Source: Alkalimonas amylolytica (GTDB taxonomy: Bacteria > Pseudomonadota > Gammaproteobacteria > Enterobacterales > Alteromonadaceae). From it: a stretch of 64,000 nucleotides of DNA. Shown piece after piece: positions 29,027 to 36,857 of this stretch (positions are counted from its first letter, which is position 1; the number at the start of each line of letters is the position of its first letter). The stretch is from positions 204,896 to 268,895 of the forward strand of contig NZ_FNRM01000002.1 in NCBI RefSeq assembly GCF_900107845.1. Direction: 5' to 3'. Both the position numbers and the translations under genes were made by a program. The notes under the pieces were generated by a model. It was given only the letters and a program-made list of their open reading frames with translations, was not told the DNA's origin and made no database searches.

Positions 29027-29388
29027 AACAGCCCCATCTCATGCAGCACTTCATGCAGCTGCCCAGCTTGCAATGGCTTTTGCAAGAAACGGAAAGCACC
29101 CAGTTGATACACCAATGCCTGTGCTTGTGGTTGAATATCGGCACTGATCACAATCACCACAATTTTTTTATGGTGATTTTTTAAGTAGGTTAACACTTCA
29201 AAGCCATCCATTTCAGGCATGGTCAAATCCAGGAACAAGACATCGGCATGCCCTTCATCAACGGCAGCTAATGCTTCCTTGCCATTGCAAGCCTCGTGAA
29301 TTACAACATCCCAATCAGCAGGTAAAGCACGTCTTATCCCCTTGCGGGACATCGCAGAATCATCAGCTATAGTAACATTTAACGGCAT
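29023..29388 (-). CDS. Stand-alone CheY-like receiver
   Basis: About 121 residues, receiver only: IADDSAMSRKGIRRAL, acceptor Asp in VLFLDLTMPEMDGFEVL, Thr/Ser in VVIVISADIQ, and Lys in FLQKPLQAGQL. The frame is open to 29511, but ATG 29388 has GGGGA seven bases ahead. It is first in the set receiver, CheC/CheX-like, kinase, receiver, and is translationally coupled to the CheC/CheX-like gene. Confidence 0.88.
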   Translation of the reverse strand: MPLNVTIADDSAMSRKGIRRALPADWDVVIHEACNGKEALAAVDEGHADVLFLDLTMPEMDGFEVLTYLKNHHKKIVVIVISADIQPQAQALVYQLGAFRFLQKPLQAGQLHEVLHEMGLL

Positions 29389-29491
29389 AGCGAATCCCCG
29401 TAACAAATTGTTATTTAGAGCTTTATCAAAGCATAGCTGTTTTATATCAATTTGCGAGGCAGCAACCAAAATTTGTTGCTCTGATGTGGTT

Positions 29492-29698
29492 TTACACCTC
29501 CCTGACAGCATCCATCAGGTAAATACAATCAATCGGACAAACTGCGATGCAGGTAGGCACATCGTAATAACCTTCGCACTCTGTACAAAGCGCTGGCACA
29601 ACCTCGTAATGCTGTGCCCCCATGACAATCGCCTGATTGGGACATTCCGGTACACACATGTCACAGTTGATGCAGCTTACTTCAATCACTGCTGTCAT
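29492..29698 (-). CDS. YfhL-type 2[4Fe-4S] ferredoxin
   Basis: A 68-residue ferredoxin. The first cluster motif is CINCDMCVPECPNQA. The second is CTECEGYYDVPTCIAVCP, where the loop between Cys residues is longer than in standard ferredoxins, as in YfhL/Allochromatium-type ferredoxins. It begins 3 bases after the stop of trhP and is probably co-transcribed with it. It could supply electrons or cluster chemistry to that enzyme. Confidence 0.9.
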   Translation of the reverse strand: MTAVIEVSCINCDMCVPECPNQAIVMGAQHYEVVPALCTECEGYYDVPTCIAVCPIDCIYLMDAVREV

Positions 29699-29701
29699 GA
29701 C

Positions 29702-31021
29702 TTAGCTCGCCACCTGCTGTGCTGCGGGAGGGGGCTCAGCCATCGGTAGCTGCTTCAGCAGCATGGCGTGTTGCAGCGATTGATTTTGCGGTAATTTTAC
29801 TTTTAGCTGATAACAAGCACCTGGTGCCAGCAGGATATCGTGGTTTTGCTGATCACGCAGTGCCTCCAGCACAAAAGCCTGATTGCCCTGTGGGCTCATC
29901 AGCAGCAGCTGATCGCCAACGGCAAACTGGTTCTTTACCTCAACCAACGCAAAGCCGTGTTCATCTTGCTCAGCAATACACTCCCCCACCAGCTGCTGCG
30001 CACCTACACTGTGGCTGGTTTGATAATTTTGCAGCTCTTGCGGCAGATGGCGGCGCAAAAAGCCTTCGGTAAAACCGCGATTGGCCATGCCATCCAGTTC
30101 ACTGAGCAGTTTCGGGTTGAATTCCTTGCCGGCCACCGCATCATCAATAGCCTGGCGATAAACCTGAGCGGTGCGCGCCACATAATAAGGCGACTTGGTA
30201 CGACCTTCAATTTTTAGCGACTGCACGCCCATCTCGGTCAGGGCTTTAACATGGGCGATAGCCCGTAAGTCTTTCGAGTTTAAAATGTAGCTGCCATGCT
30301 CATCTTCTTCCATTGCCATCAGTTCCCCTGGGCGGCCCTGCTCTTCAATCAATACTGGTTCGCTAACAGGCTTAAACTGGCCGACCGCATCTTCTGTCGC
30401 AGCATGCACCTGATATTGCCAGCGGCAGGCATTGGTGCAGGTGCCCTGATTGGGGTCGCGCTTGTTGATGTAACCAGAGAGCAGACAGCGACCGGAATAC
30501 GCCATACACAAGGCGCCGTGCACGAACACTTCCAGCTCCATGTCGGGTACCTGGCGGCGGATCTCAGCAATTTCTTCGACCGCCAGCTCACGCGATAAAA
30601 TGACTCGCTCCACGCCCTGCGCCTGCCAGAATTTGACCGCGGCCCAATTCACCGTATTGGCCTGCACCGATAAATGCAGCGGCATCTTTGGAAAGTGCTG
30701 CTTTAACAGGTAAATCACGCCGGGGTCCGATACGATCAGTGCATCCGGTTGTAGCGCCACCACAGGTGCCATATCCTCAGCAAAACAGCTTAGTTTGCTG
30801 TTGTGCGGTGCGATATTGACCACCACATAAAACTTTTTACTCAGCGCATGCGCTTCAGCAATACCAGTCGCTAAGGTGGGCAAATCAAACTCGTTGTTGC
30901 GCACCCGCAAACTAAAACGCGGCTGTCCGGCATACACCGCATCGGCACCATAAGCAAAGGCCAGGCGCATGGCTTTTAAGCTGCCGGCGGGAGAAAGAAG
31001 TTCAGGTTGATGTGGCTGCAT
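29702..31021 (-). CDS. trhP: tRNA uridine-34 hydroxylation protein, U32 peptidase family
   Basis: A 439-residue member of the U32 family, the orthologue of E. coli YegQ/TrhP. TrhP makes 5-hydroxyuridine at tRNA position 34, drawing on prephenate and an iron-sulfur cluster. Visible features are ELLSPAGSLKAMRLAFAYGA at the N-terminus, the family signature EVFVHGALCMAYSGRCLLSG, and Cys residues in GTCTNACRWQY that can bind the cluster. An adjacent ferredoxin gene supports redox chemistry. ATG at 31021 is preceded by a weak site. Confidence 0.9.
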   Translation of the reverse strand: MQPHQPELLSPAGSLKAMRLAFAYGADAVYAGQPRFSLRVRNNEFDLPTLATGIAEAHALSKKFYVVVNIAPHNSKLSCFAEDMAPVVALQPDALIVSDPGVIYLLKQHFPKMPLHLSVQANTVNWAAVKFWQAQGVERVILSRELAVEEIAEIRRQVPDMELEVFVHGALCMAYSGRCLLSGYINKRDPNQGTCTNACRWQYQVHAATEDAVGQFKPVSEPVLIEEQGRPGELMAMEEDEHGSYILNSKDLRAIAHVKALTEMGVQSLKIEGRTKSPYYVARTAQVYRQAIDDAVAGKEFNPKLLSELDGMANRGFTEGFLRRHLPQELQNYQTSHSVGAQQLVGECIAEQDEHGFALVEVKNQFAVGDQLLLMSPQGNQAFVLEALRDQQNHDILLAPGACYQLKVKLPQNQSLQHAMLLKQLPMAEPPPAAQQVAS

Positions 31022-31066
31022 GGATGGTCTCGTGCCTGAATTTGGTTTATGGAGTGGATGCGAATA

Positions 31067-31162
31067 CTAACCAGTTAATTGCCACACGATTTGATCCAGC
31101 GCAAACCAAAGCCAAACAGCTGCAAAAGCAACCAGCCATTGCTTGAGCCATGGTAAGAGCAT
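31067..31162 (-). CDS. Possible 31-residue Trp-rich membrane peptide
   Basis: A short frame in the gap between the Wsp-like output gene and trhP. It begins MLLPWLKQWLVAF and has five Trp among 31 residues, a single hydrophobic span of about 20 residues, and few charges. ATG at 31162, TAG at 31067. The upstream sequence has only GGTG as ribosome site, so translation is uncertain. It could be a small membrane protein, a leader for trhP, or chance. Confidence 0.35.
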   Translation of the reverse strand: MLLPWLKQWLVAFAAVWLWFALDQIVWQLTG

Positions 31163-31180
31163 GTGACTGCACCAGCAGAT

Positions 31181-33997
31181 TCAGCGGGAGGGAGCTCCCT
31201 TTCCCTCCGCTTGCAGTCTTTCTAACTGAGCCCGCATAGCATGGTTTTCAGCCAGTAAATCACTCTCGTGAAACGCTTGCTTTAATACCTGATTTAAATG
31301 CTCTTTATCCCATGGTTTTGTCAGAAAACGAAATACTGCACCGTCATTAACAGCCTTAAACACCGCCTTCAGTTCAGTGTTGCCACTGAGCACAATCCGC
31401 ACGGTATCCGAGTGAATTAATTTGATTTGACGCAGAAAGTCCAGTCCGTTCATGGTATCGCTTACCTGCAGCTGATGCTCTGCCAACACCACTTGCACCT
31501 GGTGCAGGCTAAGCAGTTCCAGGGCCTGCTCTGCATTGCTGGCGGTTAAAATGCGATACCCCTCATGACGCAATTGCCGGTTAAGCGCCTTTAGTAGATT
31601 CTCATCATCATCCAGAATCAACAATGTCCGGGGTGATACCTCGTCCAACGCGGCATAAGCTGAAACCCGTTTACGCGCCAATGTCGCGAGAAAATCATCA
31701 CACAGCGCTGCAGGCATCGGCTTGGCATAATGATACCCCTGGATCATATCGCAGCCAGAGCGGCTTAAAATCGTCTGTTGCGATTCAGACTCGACCCCTT
31801 CAGCCACCACTTTCATATTCAGGGTTTGCCCTAGTTTTACAATGGCACGAACCAGGGCGTTATCTTCCGCATTATGGACCACTCCATCCACAAACAGCTT
31901 ATCAATTTTCAGCTCACTGAATGGAAAGCGCTTAATATAGGTCAGTGAACTATAGCCGGTACCAAAGTCATCGATAGACAGCTCAACCCCCATCTTCCGC
32001 AGTGCTTTCATCGTTCTGGCAGCATCATCGGGTTTACGCATCAGCACACTTTCGGTGACCTCCAGCTTCAGAAAATGGGCAACTAAACCAGTGCTGGCTA
32101 AGGTTTGCTTTACTAAATCGATGCAACTGCCATCTTCAATACTGCCTGCAGATACATTGACCGACATTGTTGCATCCGGCCAATCACTTTGTTGCCAGGA
32201 TACCAGCTGCTGGCAAGCCTGCTGCAACACCCAGGCATCAATCCTACTGATCAGGCCACACTCCTCTGCCAATGGAATAAAACTCAGCGGTGAACGCAAT
32301 TCGTCTTTATGGCGCCAGCGCACCAGCGCTTCAAAACCTTTCAGTTTGCCACTGTGTAAGTCCAGCTGTGGTTGATAATGCAGCTCCAGCTCATCCTGTT
32401 CAATGCCCAGCCGTAATTGCTGCTCTAATTTCATCCGCTCTGCCAATACATCACTCAGATCGCTGCTATAACCATGTAACTGGTTACGGCCATTGTTTTT
32501 GGCTTGATACATCGCGGTATCAAGATGCTTTAGCAAAGTCGTCGCATCGGTGCCATCTTCCGGATAAAAACAATACCCTATACTAGCTGTCACGATCGGT
32601 GTCATTTCTTCCAGCTGATAAGGCTGGTTCAACAGTGTCAGTATTTCCCTTAATACACCGCTGACGGCTGTTGTACCATGCTGCTCTGCCAGCACCAGCA
32701 CAAACTCGTCCCCTCCCAGCCGCGACACCGTGTCAACATCACTAATGCTTTGTTTCAGCCGTTCAGCCACCTGCAGCAATAACTGATCGCCAACCTGATG
32801 ACCCACACTCTCATTGATATTTTTGAAATTATCTAAATCGATCAGTGCCAGCGTGAAACCATGTTTTTTGTGCTGTGCCTGCACGATTGCCTGCTGAATG
32901 CGATCCTGCAGCAAGCTACGGTTTGGCAAGGCTGTTAACTCATCAAAGTTGGCCTGTTGCTCCAATTTTGCTTGCAGTTGCTGCAACATGCTGGCACGGC
33001 CCCAGGCGACAGCCAACTGCTGACTAAATGCCTTTAATGGCTCTAAGTCCGCTGCCGACCAGGCCGCACCTCCGGCCCGCACTACATTCAGCAAACCGAT
33101 CGTATTATCGCCAAGGCGCACCGGTACACAAGCATGATGCTGCTGCTCAAAGTCATCCAGTAATGCCTGGCAGCCGTCAATATCCACTGCGAGCGGAGAC
33201 GCGGATTGCTGCAACTGCTGACAGGAACAACCTGCGTCATAGCAGCGCTGAAGCACTATAGCTGATGGCAGGGTACCACCCTGGCCTGCCAGCTGCATTT
33301 TGCTTTCTTCGTCTGCTGCATACAGCCAGGCTCCCATCACCTCGGGCAATGACCTGACTTGCTCCAGTGCGGTCCGCAATACCTGTGACTCACTGCCTGA
33401 TTCACTTAACTGATTGGTAAAGTCAAACAGGCCACGCAGCAGTCTGTAACTTTGCTGCAATTCCTGATGTTTAGCGGCCAGATCCTGGTTAAGACGCACC
33501 CCTTCTTCATAGGTTGATATCAATAAATCCAAGATCTGTTGTTGTGCTGCGTTAATCACATGGAGCTTGCCATTAAGCACCAATTGCATTTTCAGACTGG
33601 AACGTCGTTGCTCATGCAGCGCAAAATTGGCCAGTAAATAGTTTATCCGTGATAACAGATAGCGTTCTTCATATGGTTTGGTAATAAAATTGTCCGCACC
33701 ACACATCAGGCCTTTTAGTACATCAGCGGGATCAGTCAGCGTGGTCACCAGCAGTATCGGGATATGCTGGGTAGCTGGATCGTTTTTCAGCTGATGGCAT
33801 AAGGTGTAGCCGTCCATAGTTGGCATCACCACATCGCTGATAATTAAATCAGGCACTTGTTGTTTGACCCGTTGCAACCCTTGCTCACCGTCACTGGCAC
33901 GCTGCACCTTACAACCATGCTGCTCCAGCAAGGCTTGCAGCTGTATTGCTTGCGTCTGGCTGTCTTCGACCACCAGAATAGTAGCATTCAATAACAT
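31181..33997 (-). CDS. Wsp-like output protein: REC-GAF-GGDEF-EAL-REC
   Basis: About 938 residues, last gene of the chemosensory operon, where WspR lies in Pseudomonas. N-terminal receiver (5-125) with Asp in LIISDVVMPTMDGYTL and Lys in FITKPYEE. GAF-like domain 200-345. GGDEF is intact (SRLGGDEFVLVL), and EAL is intact (FEALVRWRHK, EVTESVLM, IDDFGTGYSSLTYIKR, AEGVES). A second receiver (810-930) resembles the RpfG type but has VVLAEHQLQ where VVVSDQRMP is expected, so its acceptor Asp is replaced by Glu. ATG 33997 has AAGGA eight bases ahead. Likely input: phosphate from the CheA-REC protein. Output: c-di-GMP synthesis or breakdown. Confidence 0.9.
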   Translation of the reverse strand: MLLNATILVVEDSQTQAIQLQALLEQHGCKVQRASDGEQGLQRVKQQVPDLIISDVVMPTMDGYTLCHQLKNDPATQHIPILLVTTLTDPADVLKGLMCGADNFITKPYEERYLLSRINYLLANFALHEQRRSSLKMQLVLNGKLHVINAAQQQILDLLISTYEEGVRLNQDLAAKHQELQQSYRLLRGLFDFTNQLSESGSESQVLRTALEQVRSLPEVMGAWLYAADEESKMQLAGQGGTLPSAIVLQRCYDAGCSCQQLQQSASPLAVDIDGCQALLDDFEQQHHACVPVRLGDNTIGLLNVVRAGGAAWSAADLEPLKAFSQQLAVAWGRASMLQQLQAKLEQQANFDELTALPNRSLLQDRIQQAIVQAQHKKHGFTLALIDLDNFKNINESVGHQVGDQLLLQVAERLKQSISDVDTVSRLGGDEFVLVLAEQHGTTAVSGVLREILTLLNQPYQLEEMTPIVTASIGYCFYPEDGTDATTLLKHLDTAMYQAKNNGRNQLHGYSSDLSDVLAERMKLEQQLRLGIEQDELELHYQPQLDLHSGKLKGFEALVRWRHKDELRSPLSFIPLAEECGLISRIDAWVLQQACQQLVSWQQSDWPDATMSVNVSAGSIEDGSCIDLVKQTLASTGLVAHFLKLEVTESVLMRKPDDAARTMKALRKMGVELSIDDFGTGYSSLTYIKRFPFSELKIDKLFVDGVVHNAEDNALVRAIVKLGQTLNMKVVAEGVESESQQTILSRSGCDMIQGYHYAKPMPAALCDDFLATLARKRVSAYAALDEVSPRTLLILDDDENLLKALNRQLRHEGYRILTASNAEQALELLSLHQVQVVLAEHQLQVSDTMNGLDFLRQIKLIHSDTVRIVLSGNTELKAVFKAVNDGAVFRFLTKPWDKEHLNQVLKQAFHESDLLAENHAMRAQLERLQAEGKGAPSR

Positions 33998-34013
33998 GAT
34001 ACGATTCCTTATC

Positions 34014-35078
34014 TCATCCATCTGATTTGTATTGCAACGCCAATACATTCAGGAAAGCGGCAATCCCCTGTGGGCATAATGTATAGTTTGCTGCATTCAG
34101 CCGTACCGCTGCACCTGGCATACCATGCACCACCGCACTGTCTTTATCCTGCACTATGGTCAGTGCACCCTGAGCCTTTAATGCCAACATTTCCACCGCA
34201 CCATCTGCCCCCATGCCTGACAGCAACACCGCCATACTATGACCGCCATGGCTTTGGGCAACTGAGTTAAACAGATACCCCACTGATGGCCGTTGCCCTT
34301 GCCATGGCTCAGACGCAGCCAATTGCAAATAACAGTGGCCAGAGCTATCCAGACGCACTCCCAGATGGTAATCATCCGGTGCCAGATACAGATGCCCGGC
34401 TTTAGCAATCTCATGCTGTTTAGCCACATGCACCGGTATGGCACTGTATTCATTCAGCCAGCTGCAAAAGCTGGCGATAAACCCATGGCTGATATGCTGT
34501 ACCGCCACCACAGGCCAGGGAAACTCACCATGCAAGCCGCTTAGCAACTCACGCAATGCCATCGGCCCCCCGGTGGAAGCCCCTAGTGCCACTATCTTTG
34601 GCTGTTGCTGAACCAATTGCGAAACAACAGCCTTGCCTGGCACTTGTACCGGACGCTGTGGGCGCTCAAGACGGGTAATCACCTTCACCTGCGCCATATT
34701 ACGCACGGTCCGCACGAACTCTGCCGCATCCTGCTGATAGTTAGAATGATCCGGCCCGCGCGGTTTTTGCACCACCGCGAGCGCCCCTGCGTCCAGTGCC
34801 CGCATCGCCACCGCCGCATCCAATGGATCCTCAGTGGCAGTCACCAGCACTATCGGCAATGGATTGGCAGTCATCAGCTGTCGGGTGGCCTGGTAGCCAT
34901 CCAGATTCGGCATATGAATATCCATCGCCACTACATCAGGCTTTAGCTGGCTGACCATACGCAGTGCCTGATGACCATCACGAGCTTCGCCAACAACCTC
35001 CATCCCGCCCTGCTCCAGCGTGCTACGTAGCAGCATGCTGATTACCACCGAATCTTCTACGATCAACACCTTTACCAT
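34014..35078 (-). CDS. cheB: CheB/WspF-type receptor methylesterase
   Basis: About 354 residues. The receiver (1-125) has VLIVEDS, Asp in VVAMDIHMPNLDGYQ, and Lys in VVQKPRG. The methylesterase domain (170-350) has the catalytic Ser in LGASTGGP, the His in VQHISHGF, and the Asp in GMGADGAVEML. It demethylates receptor glutamates, resetting the adjacent MCP (WspF role). ATG 35078 has GGGGGGA ahead. Its position between MCP and output gene matches a rearranged wsp operon. Confidence 0.93.
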   Translation of the reverse strand: MVKVLIVEDSVVISMLLRSTLEQGGMEVVGEARDGHQALRMVSQLKPDVVAMDIHMPNLDGYQATRQLMTANPLPIVLVTATEDPLDAAVAMRALDAGALAVVQKPRGPDHSNYQQDAAEFVRTVRNMAQVKVITRLERPQRPVQVPGKAVVSQLVQQQPKIVALGASTGGPMALRELLSGLHGEFPWPVVAVQHISHGFIASFCSWLNEYSAIPVHVAKQHEIAKAGHLYLAPDDYHLGVRLDSSGHCYLQLAASEPWQGQRPSVGYLFNSVAQSHGGHSMAVLLSGMGADGAVEMLALKAQGALTIVQDKDSAVVHGMPGAAVRLNAANYTLCPQGIAAFLNVLALQYKSDG

Positions 35079-35105
35079 CGGTTCCCCCCAACAGTTCAAT
35101 TGGCA

Positions 35106-36857
35106 TCAGGTGCGAAATGTAGCTGCGCGCTGCTTAAGTTTGTATCCCAAATCATGCAACGCCTTGGCGGCTTGTTCCGCCTGGCGGGCACCGGCAACAT
35201 TGTTTTGACTGGCGTTATTGATGTCGCGCATGGCCGTGGCCACCTGATCCATCCCAATCAGTTGCTGCTGGCTGGACGCCGCAATCTGGATGGCCGCATC
35301 TGAAGACAATTCAAATTGGCCGGCAAGGGCTAAAATAGCCTCACCCGACAAACGGGCCTGATTGTAGCCAGCATCAACAGCACGCCCACCTTGCTCTGTT
35401 ACCAGTACCACTTTGCTTATGGCTTTTTGAATATCATTCAAAATAGTCCGCACCTGGACGGTGGCATTGCGTGATTGCTCTGCCAGCGATTTCACTTCCT
35501 GCGCCACCACAGAGAAACCTTTGCCTTGCTCACCGGCTTTAACCGCTTCAATCGAGGCATTGACCCCCAACAAGTTAGACTGCTCAGCTAAATCCGCCAC
35601 CGTGGCCACAATATCCCCTACCTGCTGGCTTTGGTCATTCAGCCGGAGAATGCTCTCTGACATCGCCTGCATTTGCTCGCGGATCGCCGTCATACTATTC
35701 TGCGCTGCGGTAACCGCATTACGGCCGTCCTTGGTGATCTCGGCAGTTTGTTTGGCATTGTCACTAACATGCTTTGCTTTCTGACTTGCCATAGTGGCGG
35801 TTTGCTTGACTTCATCAATGGTGGTGCTGATTTCATGCACGGCACTGGCGGTTTGCTGCGCCGAGCTAACGACCTGGGTGGTAGTCGTTAAAATGTCCTG
35901 GCCGGTCTCTGCCAGGATCGCGATGCCTTCGTTTAACTCACCAATCAGTTGACGTAAATTATTGCTCATGGTGTTGAACGATTTCCCAAGTACATCACGC
36001 TCTGAGCGGGGTTGGATTTGTTCCCGTAAGTCGCCAGCGGCAATAGCTTGCGCTTTGGCTGAAAGCTCTGCCAAGTAGTCTCCCATGTCAGCAAATGCCT
36101 GGCTTAGCAACCCAACTTCATCGCGTCTTTGCTCAAAACCTGAAATGCTAACCTGCTCACCGGCCGACGCTTGCTTGGCTATCCTGGTCAGAGCCATCAG
36201 TGGTTGAACCAGTGTTCGATTTAAACTCCAGATAGCTACGAACATCAGCAGCAATACCAGTGTCATGCCAGCCAGCATGGCCTGACGCTGGCCAGTAAGT
36301 AATTGGTCACTAGCCTCCAGTTGTCGCTCCACCTGCTGCTCCACCGCAGCAGCAATATCTGCAGACAATGTACGAAAACGTTGTATCCGATTCGCCTGGA
36401 TTTCCAGCAATATACTTTGTGCCTGATCCATCTGCTGTTGTCGCAGCAGTGGCATCACTTGCTGAGTAGTGGTGTTACTGTAAACTTCATGTAATTGGCG
36501 TAATTCCTGCAATGAAGCTTCCAATATTTGATGTTTTTTTAATTGTTGCAACACATTATCGAACAATAGCTGGCGCTGTTGCAGTGCTACCACTACTTTA
36601 GCTTCGTTAGCAGACGTTAACTCTCCTCGTATGCTGCTATCCAGCATTAGTGCTCGTTGTTCGTTGATTGCAATTCTTATTTCCTCCAGTTGCACCAAGG
36701 GTTTCATTGCTTCCTCATACAAGGTCAGCTGAGATTGCTGTATCTGCTGCAAACTATTTAGCGCATGCAGTTGTAGCGCCAGGAACAGTACAGCCAGAAT
36801 CCCAAGGATTAACATCAATTTATGCCCGGTTTTCAAATTACTATAAAACGTCATCAT
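35106..36857 (-). CDS. Methyl-accepting chemotaxis protein, WspA-like
   Basis: A 583-residue receptor. Membrane helix 13-33, periplasmic four-helix-bundle-type sensor 34-190, second helix about 192-212, HAMP about 213-268, and a long cytoplasmic signalling coil. The hairpin tip contains DLAEQSNLLGVNASIEAVKAGE followed by GKGFSVVAQEVKSLAEQS. This is the form found in WspA-type receptors rather than the usual EQTNLLALNAAIEAARAGE. No C-terminal CheR-tethering pentapeptide. Start overlaps the CheA stop (ATGA). The ligand may be surface or envelope stress, by analogy with WspA. Confidence 0.92.
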   Translation of the reverse strand: MMTFYSNLKTGHKLMLILGILAVLFLALQLHALNSLQQIQQSQLTLYEEAMKPLVQLEEIRIAINEQRALMLDSSIRGELTSANEAKVVVALQQRQLLFDNVLQQLKKHQILEASLQELRQLHEVYSNTTTQQVMPLLRQQQMDQAQSILLEIQANRIQRFRTLSADIAAAVEQQVERQLEASDQLLTGQRQAMLAGMTLVLLLMFVAIWSLNRTLVQPLMALTRIAKQASAGEQVSISGFEQRRDEVGLLSQAFADMGDYLAELSAKAQAIAAGDLREQIQPRSERDVLGKSFNTMSNNLRQLIGELNEGIAILAETGQDILTTTTQVVSSAQQTASAVHEISTTIDEVKQTATMASQKAKHVSDNAKQTAEITKDGRNAVTAAQNSMTAIREQMQAMSESILRLNDQSQQVGDIVATVADLAEQSNLLGVNASIEAVKAGEQGKGFSVVAQEVKSLAEQSRNATVQVRTILNDIQKAISKVVLVTEQGGRAVDAGYNQARLSGEAILALAGQFELSSDAAIQIAASSQQQLIGMDQVATAMRDINNASQNNVAGARQAEQAAKALHDLGYKLKQRAATFRT

